From contig NZ_JACVVX010000010.1 in the NCBI RefSeq assembly GCF_014534685.1, forward strand, positions 29,572-93,571: DNA of 64,000 bases, given 5' to 3'. Made by a program: the position numbers and the translations under genes. This stretch comes from Oryzicola mucosus. GTDB taxonomy: Bacteria; Pseudomonadota; Alphaproteobacteria; Rhizobiales; Rhizobiaceae. Below the pieces are notes generated by a model that saw nothing but the letters and a program-made list of their open reading frames with translations, did no database searches and had not been told where the DNA came from. Shown here one piece after another: positions 44,865 to 53,666 of the stretch. Position 1 is the first letter of the stretch. Each line of letters begins with the position of its first letter.

Positions 44865-45916
44865 CGAACCACCTGCAGCCTGGGGGCCACCTTCTTGGTG
44901 TTGCCCGCGTCCGTACCAATCCGAGCGTCCATAAGAAATGGTGACGACTTAAGGGATGCGAGAAAAGGATCGGGTTTACACGGACGCTGTGCGGCGGCAA
45001 TCACCCTGAAATCGGCATCCGATGTCGAGATACCAATGCGCGGCGTGAGATAGCAATGATTGTTGTCGGGATCGATCCAGATTTCGCCTTGCGGCGCTTC
45101 AAATGTGACGCTGGTTATTGCTTCCAGCACAGAGCGCGTATCTTCCGAGCCGGCATGGTGGGCTGCCAAAGCAAACATATGCACGGAATTGTAGGAGGCC
45201 TCCGCGTCCGCGGACGTTACCTTTTCAGGTCCGAACCTTTCGCGAAACCGCTTGACGAAAGCAATATTTCGCTCTGTTTCTATCGACTGGAAATAGACGC
45301 TGGACACGATGTGATTGGCGGCGGCAGGCACACCGATCATCTTAAGTTCCGCCTCCGACAGCGTGCAACTGGCAACCGGGACTGGACGCCCGTCCGAGGG
45401 ACGGCACAAACCTGCGGAATGAAGGGCCTTTATGAATTCGTAGCTGCTTTCACCGATCAGTGTATTGAAGACGAAATCCGGTTTCAGAACACGGATTTCC
45501 TCCACCAATCCAACGATATCCACGGAGCCGACAGCCAGATATCGCTCGGCCAGAACGGTTCCCTGGACGTCATTGACGATCTCGCGCATGACACGGTTGC
45601 TTTCCCACGGCCAGATATAGTCCGAGCCGCACAGATAGACATTCCGGCCGAAATTCGTCGTCATGTAATGTGCCAGCGGAACGATATGCTGGTTTGGCGA
45701 AGCTCCGAGATAGAAATCGAAGGGACCGAGCCGTTCTGCCGTCGAGCATGATGCCTCCAGACCCTGCGAGAACGCGAAGCCGTCTGAGTAATAGGCGCTG
45801 TCTCCGTGTTGCAAGGCGAGAAGCAGCCCGAGCGAGCCAACGATCATCAGGCTGACCCGTGGGCTATAAAATCTCAGACGGCACCACAACTGGTATTGCA
45901 ACCAGCTCTTCTGCAA
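44861..45916 (-). CDS. AmiC-like amide sensor, N-terminally damaged
   Basis: From about residue 70 the protein aligns with AmiC/UrtA-type periplasmic-binding folds: GASPNQHIVPLAHYMTTNFG, YLCGSDYIWPWESNRVMREI, DADFRVI and the C-terminal IRPDP-like KPDPFLASL. The first ~70 residues do not resemble AmiC lobe 1, and ~50 expected residues are missing, so the 5' end has probably been replaced by a deletion; the only start is a TTG at 45916. AmiC binds amides and sequesters AmiR. A broken sensor would leave AmiR unrestrained or inactive. Function is therefore doubtful although the frame is open. Confidence 0.65.
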   Translation of the reverse strand: MQKSWLQYQLWCRLRFYSPRVSLMIVGSLGLLLALQHGDSAYYSDGFAFSQGLEASCSTAERLGPFDFYLGASPNQHIVPLAHYMTTNFGRNVYLCGSDYIWPWESNRVMREIVNDVQGTVLAERYLAVGSVDIVGLVEEIRVLKPDFVFNTLIGESSYEFIKALHSAGLCRPSDGRPVPVASCTLSEAELKMIGVPAAANHIVSSVYFQSIETERNIAFVKRFRERFGPEKVTSADAEASYNSVHMFALAAHHAGSEDTRSVLEAITSVTFEAPQGEIWIDPDNNHCYLTPRIGISTSDADFRVIAAAQRPCKPDPFLASLKSSPFLMDARIGTDAGNTKKVAPRLQVVR

Positions 45917-45938
45917 TAGGAGCTGATTAGCTCCGCTC

Positions 45939-47237
45939 CTAGTCTTTTAGTGAGGTAGACGTCTGCGCAGCGACTGGTTCCTTATGTGATGACTCGGTTG
46001 CATCTTCCACGATCAGTCGAGCGCCGCGCTCGTAGGTAAGGTAGCGCCATAGCCATTGAAGTGCGACCTGCACTCTGTGCTGGAAGCCAACGAGAAGATA
46101 GACGTGCACCACGGCCCAAGTCATCCAGGCTACCCAGCCCTTTAGTCTGAAACTACTGCTTTCAAAAACAGCGGCGTGCCTACCGATGATCGCAGTATTT
46201 CCTCGGCTGCGATAAACAAAAGCCTCGATCGGCACGGTGTCGCTAGGCTTGGCCGTCAAAGCGCGGCCAAGGTAAATGCCTTGCTGCTTGGCGACTTGAG
46301 CGAGTCCCGGCAGCGGATTGCCGCCGTCGTCAAGGCACAAGGCCATATCGCCCAAAGCGAATATGTTTTCGTGTCCTTTTACGCGGAGATATCGGTCAAC
46401 TCTGACACGTCCTCCTCGATCCAGTTCACCACCTGTCTTTGCTGCAAGGTCGGAAGCCATGACGCCGGCCGCCCATACCACTGCCCCAACTGGAATGGTT
46501 TCGCCGGAAACGGTTATCGAAGTAGCATCGATCGCTTCGACCCGTTGTCTTGTTCGGATCTCTACGCCGAGCTTCTTCAACCGTTGGCGTGCGTAATCTG
46601 AAAGTCGCGCGTCGAACCCTCCAAGCATTCGATCGCCTGCCTCAATGAGGATCACACGGGTAGTACCCGGCCGGACATTGCGGAAATCCCTGGTAAGGGT
46701 ATGTCGACTGAGTTCCGCGATTGAACCGGCCATTTCAACACCCGTTGGCCCGCCTCCAATCACAGCAATTGTCATCAGACGCGCCTGCTCTGCGGCATCG
46801 CTTGACCTCTCGGCCAACTCGAAGCATCGCAGCAGGCTGGACCGTAGCTTTCGTGCGTCTTCGATCGTTTTGAGGCCGGGGGCAAAATCTGCCCAATCGG
46901 TCCGGCCGAAATACGAAGGCACGGCACCCGCCGCAAGTACCAAGGTATCAAAAGTAATTTGGCTGCCATCGTCGAGGCTTACACGCCGAGCGGTCAAATC
47001 AATATCTACCACCCGCCCATAGAGAACCTGGATGCTGGGGTAGTCCCGAAGCACCTTGCGAATTGGCTCAGCGATGTCTGTAGCCGACAGTGCAGCGGTT
47101 GCCACTTGATAGAGGAGTGGTTGGAAGACATGGTGATTATGGCGGTCAATGACAGTCGCGCCGATGTCGGCTTTACCCAGAGCCCTTGCCACTTCCAAGC
47201 CGCCAAAGCCTGCTCCAACAATAACAACACCGCTCAT
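45939..47237 (-). CDS. Type II NADH dehydrogenase-like NAD(P)/FAD oxidoreductase
   Basis: A 432-residue flavoprotein with the FAD site VVIVGAGFGGLEVARALG, the quinone-side motif HHVFQPLLYQVATAALS, the NADH site AVIGGGPTGVEMAGSIAEL and IFALGDMALCLDDGGNPLPG. The C-terminal amphipathic/hydrophobic helix (AWMTWAVVHVYLLVGFQHRV) anchors NDH-2 enzymes to the inner membrane. It oxidises NADH and reduces quinone without proton pumping. The start shares a base with the stop of a 41-residue membrane protein gene upstream, giving tight coupling. Confidence 0.9.
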   Translation of the reverse strand: MSGVVIVGAGFGGLEVARALGKADIGATVIDRHNHHVFQPLLYQVATAALSATDIAEPIRKVLRDYPSIQVLYGRVVDIDLTARRVSLDDGSQITFDTLVLAAGAVPSYFGRTDWADFAPGLKTIEDARKLRSSLLRCFELAERSSDAAEQARLMTIAVIGGGPTGVEMAGSIAELSRHTLTRDFRNVRPGTTRVILIEAGDRMLGGFDARLSDYARQRLKKLGVEIRTRQRVEAIDATSITVSGETIPVGAVVWAAGVMASDLAAKTGGELDRGGRVRVDRYLRVKGHENIFALGDMALCLDDGGNPLPGLAQVAKQQGIYLGRALTAKPSDTVPIEAFVYRSRGNTAIIGRHAAVFESSSFRLKGWVAWMTWAVVHVYLLVGFQHRVQVALQWLWRYLTYERGARLIVEDATESSHKEPVAAQTSTSLKD

Positions 47238-47362
47238 CAGCTATATTCCGCCAGACCGAGGCCGAGCAGCACTGCAACCACTACGCCGACCGAAACCAAA
47301 ATGGCAACGACTATCCATTTTTTCAGTGGTTTCTTGACTTCAGCGGATGGGAGGGGCCGCAT
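47237..47362 (-). CDS. 41-residue single-pass membrane protein coupled to the NDH-2 gene
   Basis: The frame from ATG 47362 encodes MRPLPSAEVKKPLKKWIVVA and then a hydrophobic helix (VAILVSVGVVVAVLLGLGLA) before AEYS and a stop. Positive residues precede the helix, predicting N-in topology. The TGA shares its last base with the NDH-2 ATG (TGATG), and the 5' end overlaps the 82-residue gene upstream by 23 bases. There is no strong ribosome site, consistent with translation by coupling. Such a peptide could anchor or tune the dehydrogenase. I know of no named family. Confidence 0.6.
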   Translation of the reverse strand: MRPLPSAEVKKPLKKWIVVAILVSVGVVVAVLLGLGLAEYS

Positions 47363-47588
47363 AGCGGAGGCGTGGCTCGTCGCATTGAGGTTTGGTTTTT
47401 ACCGATGCCCCTCTGCGTGGCAGAGGTTCCACCGGCATTGTTGCGGTGCCTCCGGCTTCTGCGTCTGTTTCCATTGGCACCGTTGCAGGATCGAAACCGG
47501 CAACCTTATCCCCCTCAAGTCCAGCATCGATTTCGCCACGTTGCATCGACGGTGTCACGGATCCATTTCGCTTGGATGAACTCGTCAT
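47340..47588 (-). CDS. 82-residue hydrophilic protein of unknown function
   Basis: From ATG 47588 (AAAGGAAAGACG just upstream) the product reads MTSSSKRNGSVTPSMQRGEI followed by DAGLEGDKVAGFDPATVPME and TDAEAGGTAT. It is polar, rich in Gly, Asp and Pro, probably disordered, with no signal or known motif. It is the first gene of a chain that overlaps the 41-residue membrane protein gene and then NDH-2. Its genuineness rests on the good ribosome site and the coupling. Confidence 0.5.
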   Translation of the reverse strand: MTSSSKRNGSVTPSMQRGEIDAGLEGDKVAGFDPATVPMETDAEAGGTATMPVEPLPRRGASVKTKPQCDEPRLRYAAPPIR

Positions 47589-47610
47589 CGTCTTTCCTTT
47601 CCGCACATCG

Positions 47611-48678
47611 TCACCAGGGCGTGAAATCCGTGTCCGGACGGATTCTCCGACAATAGCCGCAGACGAGGTCGATCGTTGCTTCGACGTCGTTCAGGCACAA
47701 GACCTCGGATGGGGTATGCATGTAGCGTAGCGGCACAGACAGCAGGCCCGTCGCAACGCCGCTGCGATTGGTCTGCAGCAGTCGCGCGTCCGTCGGGCTT
47801 TTATCGCCATAGGCCTGCAGTTGATATGGGATACTCTCCTCGAGCGCGGCCTTCAGCAGAATGTCAAGCACGATGGGATTGGTGTTTGGCCCCTGTGAGA
47901 TTCCTGGCCCCTTCCCCAAATCAAGCCGACCTTGTTCCTCAGGCCTTGCAAGGGGATAATCCATTGCCACCCCCATATCGACGGCAAGTGCCGTATGGGG
48001 TGCTAAATTGAAGGCCGCTGTTTGGGCGCCTCGAGACCCAATCTCCTCTTGGACGGTGCCAAGCGCATAAAGACCGACATCGGGATGGAGCCCGCCCTCT
48101 TCAGCAAGGCGTCGTACGATTTCCCCGCCGATGAACAAGCCTGCCTTGTTGTCAAACGCCCGCGCGGTGGCATTGCTACCGAGTAGCGCGGCGAATTCCG
48201 TCTGCAAGGTAACCGGGCTGCCAATCTTGACTACGGCTTCGGCTTGCTCACGTGAGGTTGCGCCAATATCGATCCACAGGTCCTTGAGAGTTGGGGTCTG
48301 CTTGCTTTCGTCAGCTTTTAACGTCTGGATTGCCTTGCGGCCGATAACGCCCTGCACCCGCTCTTTTCCATGCACCCATACCCGTTGGCCGATCTCAGTC
48401 GCCACATCCGTGCCACCGATAGTGTTGAAGAAAAGAAAGCCATCTTCATCGATAAAATGAACGATAAAGCCGATCTCATCCATGTGACCCGCATACATGA
48501 TCCGCATCGCCGCCTGTGGGTTTATGCAGGCGCTCACATTGCCCATAACGTCGGTTATGACCTTGTCGGCGAATTCAGACACGTAGTTTCGGTAGAGGTG
48601 AGCAACCGGTTGTTCGAAGCCGCTGGGAGAAGGCGTCGCAATCAGCGTCTTCAGATGTTCGAGGGATGCGTCGCGCAT
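47611..48678 (-). CDS. M42-family metallo-aminopeptidase
   Basis: A 355-residue M42 (glutamyl aminopeptidase/FrvX-like) enzyme. Metal ligands are in MYAGHMDEIGF, RAFDNKAGLFIGG, VQEEIGSRGAQTA (Glu-Glu pair) and DMGVAMDYPLARP, with the final His in LRYMHTPSEVLC. Residues around LKADESKQTPTLKDLWIDIG form the inserted lid domain. These cobalt/zinc enzymes form large tetrahedral complexes that degrade peptides in the cytoplasm. GGAGACTG precedes ATG 48678, supporting this start over upstream codons. Confidence 0.9.
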   Translation of the reverse strand: MRDASLEHLKTLIATPSPSGFEQPVAHLYRNYVSEFADKVITDVMGNVSACINPQAAMRIMYAGHMDEIGFIVHFIDEDGFLFFNTIGGTDVATEIGQRVWVHGKERVQGVIGRKAIQTLKADESKQTPTLKDLWIDIGATSREQAEAVVKIGSPVTLQTEFAALLGSNATARAFDNKAGLFIGGEIVRRLAEEGGLHPDVGLYALGTVQEEIGSRGAQTAAFNLAPHTALAVDMGVAMDYPLARPEEQGRLDLGKGPGISQGPNTNPIVLDILLKAALEESIPYQLQAYGDKSPTDARLLQTNRSGVATGLLSVPLRYMHTPSEVLCLNDVEATIDLVCGYCRRIRPDTDFTPW

Positions 48679-49112
48679 TGCAGTCTCCAAGGCTGACCGA
48701 GAGCGTAATCTTGAAATGCGCCGAGCTGGCACTTCCACCCCAATCCTCGCACTTGCATATGGTTCCGTGTCAATGCTTCAGGTAGCATCCTAAGAGCGCG
48801 ACATACGCTGCGGCCACGGTAGCGCGCTTACGTACCGCAGGACCTTCTCGACCCCAGCAACGATCCTATGATGGCAAAAGGTTCGTCCCATCGCAGCGAT
48901 AGCAATTTCGCCAACTCGGTCAGAATGCTGGAGTGAATGGTTCCTTTTTATGCCGCCCGCCCGCGCTTCGCATATCTCGCCAATCGTACCGGCTGTGCAA
49001 CCAACAAAGCTGTCTATCAGGATGAAGGGACAACTGGATTTTGCGGCAAGAAACGGGTGGCCGCTTCTTCGCCCAATCACCTATGCCTAAGCTCCCACAG
49101 AAGGAGTCAATC
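48679..49112. other. Divergent intergenic region between the M42 and SDR genes
   Basis: About 430 bases without a supported gene. Short open frames exist on both strands without motifs. The promoters of both flanking genes must lie here; I could not pick convincing boxes. Confidence 0.45.
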
Positions 49113-49862
49113 ATGGGAATGTTGCAAGAAAAAGTTGCTATCATCACCGGCGCATCATCAGGGATAGGCCGCGCCGCAGCACTGCTGTTTGCTGCCGAAG
49201 GTGCTGCCGTAATTCTGAACGCCAGAAGCACTCCCGGTTTGGAAAAAGTCGCCGACACGATACGGGGCCAAGGCGGGAGAGCCCATATCGTGGTGGGTGA
49301 TATAAGTCAGCCGGAAACTCACGACGAACTTACTGCTGACGCCGTGCGATTATTCGGCGGCGTCGATATTGCCTTCAACAATGCAGCAATGGTCGGTCCA
49401 TTAAAGCCACTCGCGGACGTTACCCTGTCAGAATGGCACGAGACGCTTGCGACCAATCTAACTTCAGCCTTCTTGGCAAGTCGCAGCCAAATCCCCGCTA
49501 TCTTGGAGAGAGGCGGTGGCTCCATCATATTCACATCTAGTTTTGTCGGGACCAGTGTCGGACTTCCGGGCATGGGGGTCTACGCAGCGTCTAAGGCCGG
49601 ATTGATGGGCCTCGTAAAGGGGATCACCGCCGACTATGCCAGCAGGGGCATCAGGGCAAATGCACTTATGCCCGGCGGCTCTGATACCGCGATGGCTGGC
49701 GACGAAGCGCAGAAGGAGTGGGCCGCAGGCTTGCACGCCTTGAAAAGAATTGCGCAACCGGAAGAAATTGCGAGAGCCGCGTTGTTCCTTGCCAGCTCCA
49801 TGTCAAGTTTTGTTGCCGGATCCGCGTTGTTCGCAGACGGTGGAAATTCAGCCGTCAAATAG
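49113..49862 (+). CDS. Short-chain dehydrogenase/reductase (classical SDR)
   Basis: A 249-residue classical SDR. The cofactor motif is VAIITGASSGIGRAAALLFA, followed by the structural NNAAMVGPL. The catalytic Ser lies in IIFTSSFVG and the Tyr-Lys pair in GVYAASKAGLMGLVKG. The proline-glycine region after the active site is LMPGGSDTAMAG. Arg near residue 40 (NARSTPG) is compatible with NADP(H). AAGGAG lies eight bases before ATG 49113. Substrate unknown; monocistronic in appearance. Confidence 0.88.
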   Translation: MGMLQEKVAIITGASSGIGRAAALLFAAEGAAVILNARSTPGLEKVADTIRGQGGRAHIVVGDISQPETHDELTADAVRLFGGVDIAFNNAAMVGPLKPLADVTLSEWHETLATNLTSAFLASRSQIPAILERGGGSIIFTSSFVGTSVGLPGMGVYAASKAGLMGLVKGITADYASRGIRANALMPGGSDTAMAGDEAQKEWAAGLHALKRIAQPEEIARAALFLASSMSSFVAGSALFADGGNSAVK

Positions 49863-49953
49863 CAATACGATGTCCGCACCGTATTCCTGACTGATATTGC
49901 CAAGCGTTCGTATGGTTGTTCGGCGATATCAGTCGAACTCGCAGCGGGGTGAC

Positions 49954-50124
49954 TGGAACCTTGCCTGGGCGACTACCTGAAATGGGCAGAGGACGACAAG
50001 GTGATCCTCCTCTATCAGATCAGCCCCACTCCGAAGCAGACTAAACAAACTATCGCCGAAACCGGTTTCCAACCCCATCTTTGGATGTGGGAACAGGCGC
50101 TGCTGATCTCGACAGCCGACATGT
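49954..50124 (+). pseudogene. 3' remnant of an unrecognised gene
   Basis: Following an in-frame stop, a 56-codon stretch reads LEPCLGDYLKWAEDDKVILL, YQISPTPKQTKQTIAETGFQ and PHLWMWEQALLISTADM before a natural stop. The text looks like real protein sequence (balanced composition, terminal alpha/beta pattern) but has no start codon or ribosome site. It is probably the C-terminus of a deleted gene; I do not recognise the family. Confidence 0.35.
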
Positions 50125-50174
50125 AACTGGTCTTGCGCCAAAGACTTCAGGCAGGATCGCAAACAGGAGCAGAT

Positions 50175-51035
50175 ATGTTTGATGGATTCAGATTGGAGCA
50201 GATCAGTCTTCCGGAAGCAACGCTTCGGGTCCGGATAGGCGGCAAAGGAAAGCCTTTGCTTCTGTTGCATGGTCATCCCCGGACACATGCAACCTGGCAC
50301 CGGGTGGCGCCGATCCTTGCTGAGCAATACACGGTCGTCTGCCCAGACCTGCGCGGCTTCGGTCAATCCTCCAAGCCTGTGGACACGCCGGATCACGTCG
50401 GTTCATCCAAGCGTGCCAAGGCAAGAGACTGCATTGCCCTAATGCGCCATTTCGGCTTTGATCGCTTCTGTCTCGTCGGGCACGACAGAGGGTCCTACAC
50501 AGCCTTTCGGGCCGCCATGGATCACCCTGCGTCGGTCGATCGTCTTGCGATACTCGACGGTATTCCTATCGCGGACGCGCTGGCCCAGTGCGACGCCCGC
50601 TTTGCTTCCGCATGGTGGCATTGGTTTTTCTTCGCTCAAGCGGAGAAGCCCGAGCGGGCGATCTTGGCTGACCCGACCGCATGGTACGGCGGCAGCCCGG
50701 AGAAGATGGGCGAGGAGGCTTACGCTGATTTCAGTGCCGCAATCCACGATCCGGCGACCGTTCATGGCATGATCGAGGACTACAGGGCGGGTCTGGGCAT
50801 CGATCGCCAACATGACGAAGATGATCGGCAGGCTCGCCGTAAGCTTGCTTGCCCTTTGCTCGTGCTCTGGTCGGGTCGCGACGATTTGGAGGACTTACAT
50901 GGCGATATCCTAGCCATCTGGCGCAGATGGGCATCCAACGTCACTGGCCGCAGTATCGACTGCGGCCACCATATGGCCGAAGAAGCGCCCGAAGAGCTGG
51001 CGGCAGAGTTAGGAGCTTTCTTCCAGTCATCCTGA
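50175..51035 (+). CDS. Haloacetate dehalogenase-like alpha/beta hydrolase
   Basis: A 286-residue hydrolase with the layout of fluoroacetate/haloacetate dehalogenases: LLLLHGHPRTHATWHRVAPI, CPDLRGFGQSSKP, nucleophile Asp104 in LVGHDRGSYTAFRAAMDHP, ASAWWHWFFFAQ with the halide-site His-Trp, and the late His in CGHHMAEEAPEELA. These enzymes displace halide by attack of Asp on the alpha carbon. The first carboxylate-binding Arg is present (Arg105), but the second, four residues after the nucleophile, is Tyr108 here, so substrate range may differ. AGGAGCAG precedes ATG 50175. Confidence 0.8.
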   Translation: MFDGFRLEQISLPEATLRVRIGGKGKPLLLLHGHPRTHATWHRVAPILAEQYTVVCPDLRGFGQSSKPVDTPDHVGSSKRAKARDCIALMRHFGFDRFCLVGHDRGSYTAFRAAMDHPASVDRLAILDGIPIADALAQCDARFASAWWHWFFFAQAEKPERAILADPTAWYGGSPEKMGEEAYADFSAAIHDPATVHGMIEDYRAGLGIDRQHDEDDRQARRKLACPLLVLWSGRDDLEDLHGDILAIWRRWASNVTGRSIDCGHHMAEEAPEELAAELGAFFQSS

Positions 51036-51124
51036 CCTGCGTCGGCTTTCGACAGGAGCTCACAACAAAGAAGACCGACCGAATGCCAACGCAACGGGTA
51101 TCGATATGTGATTTGGCCGAGTGG

Positions 51125-51556
51125 CTAGTCGAGGAGAACCACAGCTTCTACCTCGAAGAGCATAGGGTCGATAGCAAGCTTTGGCACCGGAACCAGTGTT
51201 TGCGCCGGCAGTGTGGCACCGAACATCCGCGTCGCGCTCTGAGTCAGCACACCCAATTTCGACATATCGTGATCGACCACGAAAACGGTCAGTTTCACGA
51301 CCTGGTCCAGCAGAGCGCCGAGCGCGTCGATCACGGCAGCCAAGTTCGCATATGCCTGTTCTACCTGTGTTGCGAAATCAGGCGAGAGTGCCCCAGTCTC
51401 GTCCTGTCCGCCCTGCCCGGAAATAAAGGCAAGCCGACCGGCAGCGGGGGTGATGACCGCTGTGCTGTAGCCATTCGGCGTCGGGTCGGGCAGATGGGAA
51501 GGGTTGACGAAAACGGGCGTTGCATTGGGGACGGGCGTTTGGTTTGGGGATGTCAT
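51125..51556 (-). CDS. RidA-family (YjgF/YER057c/UK114) protein
   Basis: A 143-residue RidA-like protein: RLAFISGQGGQDETGALSPD, FATQVEQAYANLAAVIDALG and KLTVFVVDHDMSKL. The catalytic Arg of true RidA imine deaminases is not in its usual place in the C-terminal AIDPMLFEVEAVV segment (normally RxALPxxxxVEIE), so it probably belongs to a Rid7-like or other branch. Rid proteins hydrolyse reactive enamines and imines or act in catabolic pathways. AAGGAG precedes ATG 51556. It lies divergent from the WYL regulator. Confidence 0.85.
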   Translation of the reverse strand: MTSPNQTPVPNATPVFVNPSHLPDPTPNGYSTAVITPAAGRLAFISGQGGQDETGALSPDFATQVEQAYANLAAVIDALGALLDQVVKLTVFVVDHDMSKLGVLTQSATRMFGATLPAQTLVPVPKLAIDPMLFEVEAVVLLD

Positions 51557-51639
51557 GTTACTCTCCTTGTTGCGTTTCCATGACCCGCCTAGAGTGAATC
51601 GATGCCAAATTTTGTCACCAAATGTGCTATTGCTGACAA

Positions 51640-52281
51640 ATGAACATCCGCCTCCGACACGAAGCTATCGTGCGCATCCTCCGGCGCAGCGGAACCTCGA
51701 CGGTCAACGACTTGGCACGGGAAGTTGGTGCTTCCGGGCGAACAGTGCTGCGCGACATCGTAGCGCTGCGTGACCAAGGCTTCGTCATCCATTCCGAATC
51801 CGGCCGGGGCGGCGGGCTGCTGCTCGACCCGCAATCGGTGCAGACTACTGCTCGGCTCTCCATGACGGAAGTGTTCGCTCTCATCATCAGCGTTGCGGCA
51901 ATGCGCGCGGCCAGATCCCTTCCGTTCTCCGATCTCGCCGATGCGGGGCTTGCCAAGATCGAGAGGGCATTGTCGGCAGACAAGGTGCGAGACCTGCGCC
52001 GGCTTCTCGACTGCTTGTATGTCGGGCAGTTGTCGCCTGAACAGGATATTTCGGACCTGGGTTTGATCGATCAGGCTTTGCTGCCCGCCTTCGAGACGAC
52101 ATTTCTCCAGCGGCTACATCTGCGGTTCCGCTATCGCGACGCCAAAGGAGCTGAAACCATCCGCACGGTCGAACCACAGGCCCTTCTGATCCTGCCGCCC
52201 CTTTGGTATCTCGTGGCGTGGGATGCCGCCCGCGATGATTTCCGCCAGCTGGCAGTTGAAATGATCTTGTCTGCCCCTTGA
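51640..52281 (+). CDS. HTH-WYL transcriptional regulator, C-terminally truncated
   Basis: The 213-residue frame has an HTH_11/DeoR-like winged helix ([40 protein letters not shown]) and a WYL domain ([20 protein letters not shown]). Complete proteins continue after DDFRQL with ~20-90 residues; here sequence of foreign origin (AVEMILSAP) follows. The break at about 52250 coincides with the break of the convergent RTX gene. The regulator may still bind DNA but has lost its C-terminal extension. It stands divergent from the RidA gene, a likely former target. Confidence 0.75.
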   Translation: MNIRLRHEAIVRILRRSGTSTVNDLAREVGASGRTVLRDIVALRDQGFVIHSESGRGGGLLLDPQSVQTTARLSMTEVFALIISVAAMRAARSLPFSDLADAGLAKIERALSADKVRDLRRLLDCLYVGQLSPEQDISDLGLIDQALLPAFETTFLQRLHLRFRYRDAKGAETIRTVEPQALLILPPLWYLVAWDAARDDFRQLAVEMILSAP

Positions 52282-52970
52282 CCACTGGCTTCCACAACAT
52301 TGTCACTTGAATCGTCGACGTAATAGGTGTCGTTCCCGAGGCCCCCGCGCATCGTGTCAGCCCCGGTACCACCGTTGAGCAGATCATTGCCGACTCCTCC
52401 GTCGAGCGTATCGTCGCCGGCAAGACCATAGAGCTTGTCGTTGCCCAGCCCCCCAGTCATCACATTCTCTATGGTGTCACCGGTAATAAGGTCATGTTCG
52501 GTGATTTGCGGAGACATGATATTACTCAAGGGAATGTCCCGATCCGGGCCATAGTACCCCCAGTCCAGAAGCTGGGTACTTTGCACCGATGCGAAGAAGG
52601 CGTTGAAATCTGAAGCCGAAGACATCTCCGGGATCAAATTCCCCGACATCTGGGCCAAAAAGCGCCGTCCATCGCCGACCTCTATGGAGATGATGTTGGC
52701 AACGCCACCCGGCCACGAAATCTGTTCGGTTTCGGCGTTATGATCAGGGATTTGATTGAGCGGCACATTTTCGCCATCGACTCGAAGCGTGGAAATCGGG
52801 CTGACAATCGTGATGTGCTCATTCGGCTGACCGTCCGTGTAGCTGCGCGTGTAGCGCAGGAAAGGACTTTCGTCCGGGACGACGATAACAAGCGTGGAAG
52901 CCTCAAGATTGGACGCTGTCCCATCAACACCATAGGTGACGGCGTATCCCTGATATGTAAATGTCGTCAT
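52131..52970 (-). CDS. RTX-type calcium-binding repeat protein, C-terminally truncated
   Basis: From ATG 52970 ([20 protein letters not shown]) an N-terminal region of ~165 residues without known domain is followed by RTX nonapeptide repeats ([40 protein letters not shown]) and a [14 protein letters not shown] segment. RTX repeats bind calcium and fold after type I secretion. Homology stops at about 52250; the remaining frame to 52131 is antisense to the WYL gene and unrelated. The C-terminal secretion signal is therefore missing, so export by a type I system is doubtful. No secretion genes are nearby. Confidence 0.65.
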   Translation of the reverse strand: MTTFTYQGYAVTYGVDGTASNLEASTLVIVVPDESPFLRYTRSYTDGQPNEHITIVSPISTLRVDGENVPLNQIPDHNAETEQISWPGGVANIISIEVGDGRRFLAQMSGNLIPEMSSASDFNAFFASVQSTQLLDWGYYGPDRDIPLSNIMSPQITEHDLITGDTIENVMTGGLGNDKLYGLAGDDTLDGGVGNDLLNGGTGADTMRGGLGNDTYYVDDSSDNVVEASGQGADKIISTASWRKSSRAASHATRYQRGGRIRRACGSTVRMVSAPLASR

Positions 52971-53110
52971 TCCCAATCCTTTCTGATCCAGGATTTCCAG
53001 CCGGTGGATTCACGTGAGCATTGAGAAGGCGCCAGCCGCCAATCTGTGCACGACCGGCGTTATGCAGGCGCTCTACGCTCAGCCGAAAGCCGTGCCATCG
53101 TCGCCTGTGA

Positions 53111-53458
53111 TTATCGCACCACGATCGCGACGACGCCGGACTGAAAGCGTTTAACTTCGGAACCGGATTTGATACCGGTGGCGTTCACCGCGCGGGTGGG
53201 AACATTCTTCTTACATTGATCGCTCATACGGCTGGAAAGCCCCCCATCCGAATAGCTGACGATTTGCGAGCGCGGCATCCGGCCCGAAACTGCCGCGAAA
53301 CTGGGAGGCGGTGCACCGCAACCATCAGCGCGATAGGCGGTGAGGTGCTTTGTTTCCCCTACCGACAATTCTACGGTCTTGTCGGCGCTTCCAGCACTGA
53401 CGCACCCAGCCATAATAAGCCCTGAAAACAGCATCGCAGGAAATTTGAATTGCTTCAT
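53111..53458 (-). CDS. Small lipoprotein with the same extracytoplasmic domain as the two genes opposite
   Basis: A 115-residue protein with a lipoprotein signal (LFSGLIMAGC, Cys19). The mature domain SVGETKHLTAYRADGC... RSQIVSYSDGGLSSRMSDQC... aligns throughout with the C-terminal domains of the proteins at 53667-54440 and 54471-55301. All three share a leading VG, two Cys exactly 35 residues apart (Cys47 and Cys82 here) and an (S/T)DGGL motif. The Cys pair probably forms a disulfide in the periplasm. The gene is transcribed divergently from its paralogues. AGGAG precedes ATG 53458. I recognise no named family. Confidence 0.75.
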   Translation of the reverse strand: MKQFKFPAMLFSGLIMAGCVSAGSADKTVELSVGETKHLTAYRADGCGAPPPSFAAVSGRMPRSQIVSYSDGGLSSRMSDQCKKNVPTRAVNATGIKSGSEVKRFQSGVVAIVVR

Positions 53459-53666
53459 GCCCAGCCCACTCCTGAAAAAATGTTCTTCACTGATTCGAGA
53501 AGGGGATCGCTGCCGCCTCTCGCTACACGCATCAGTGAAAAGGGAGTTGCGAGAGAAACCTACCGAAAAATCGGGTTATTTATGGAAAAATCGGAAAATA
53601 ACGGAAAGAATTGTTTCGACAGATCGGAGTTCCATTCTAAATATCACTCGCAGACGAGCGGGATAT

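Noticed and set aside
48790..49080. 96-codon minus-strand frame between M42 and SDR genes
   Set aside because: No recognisable motif, no ribosome site, and it would occupy the promoter region of both flanking genes.
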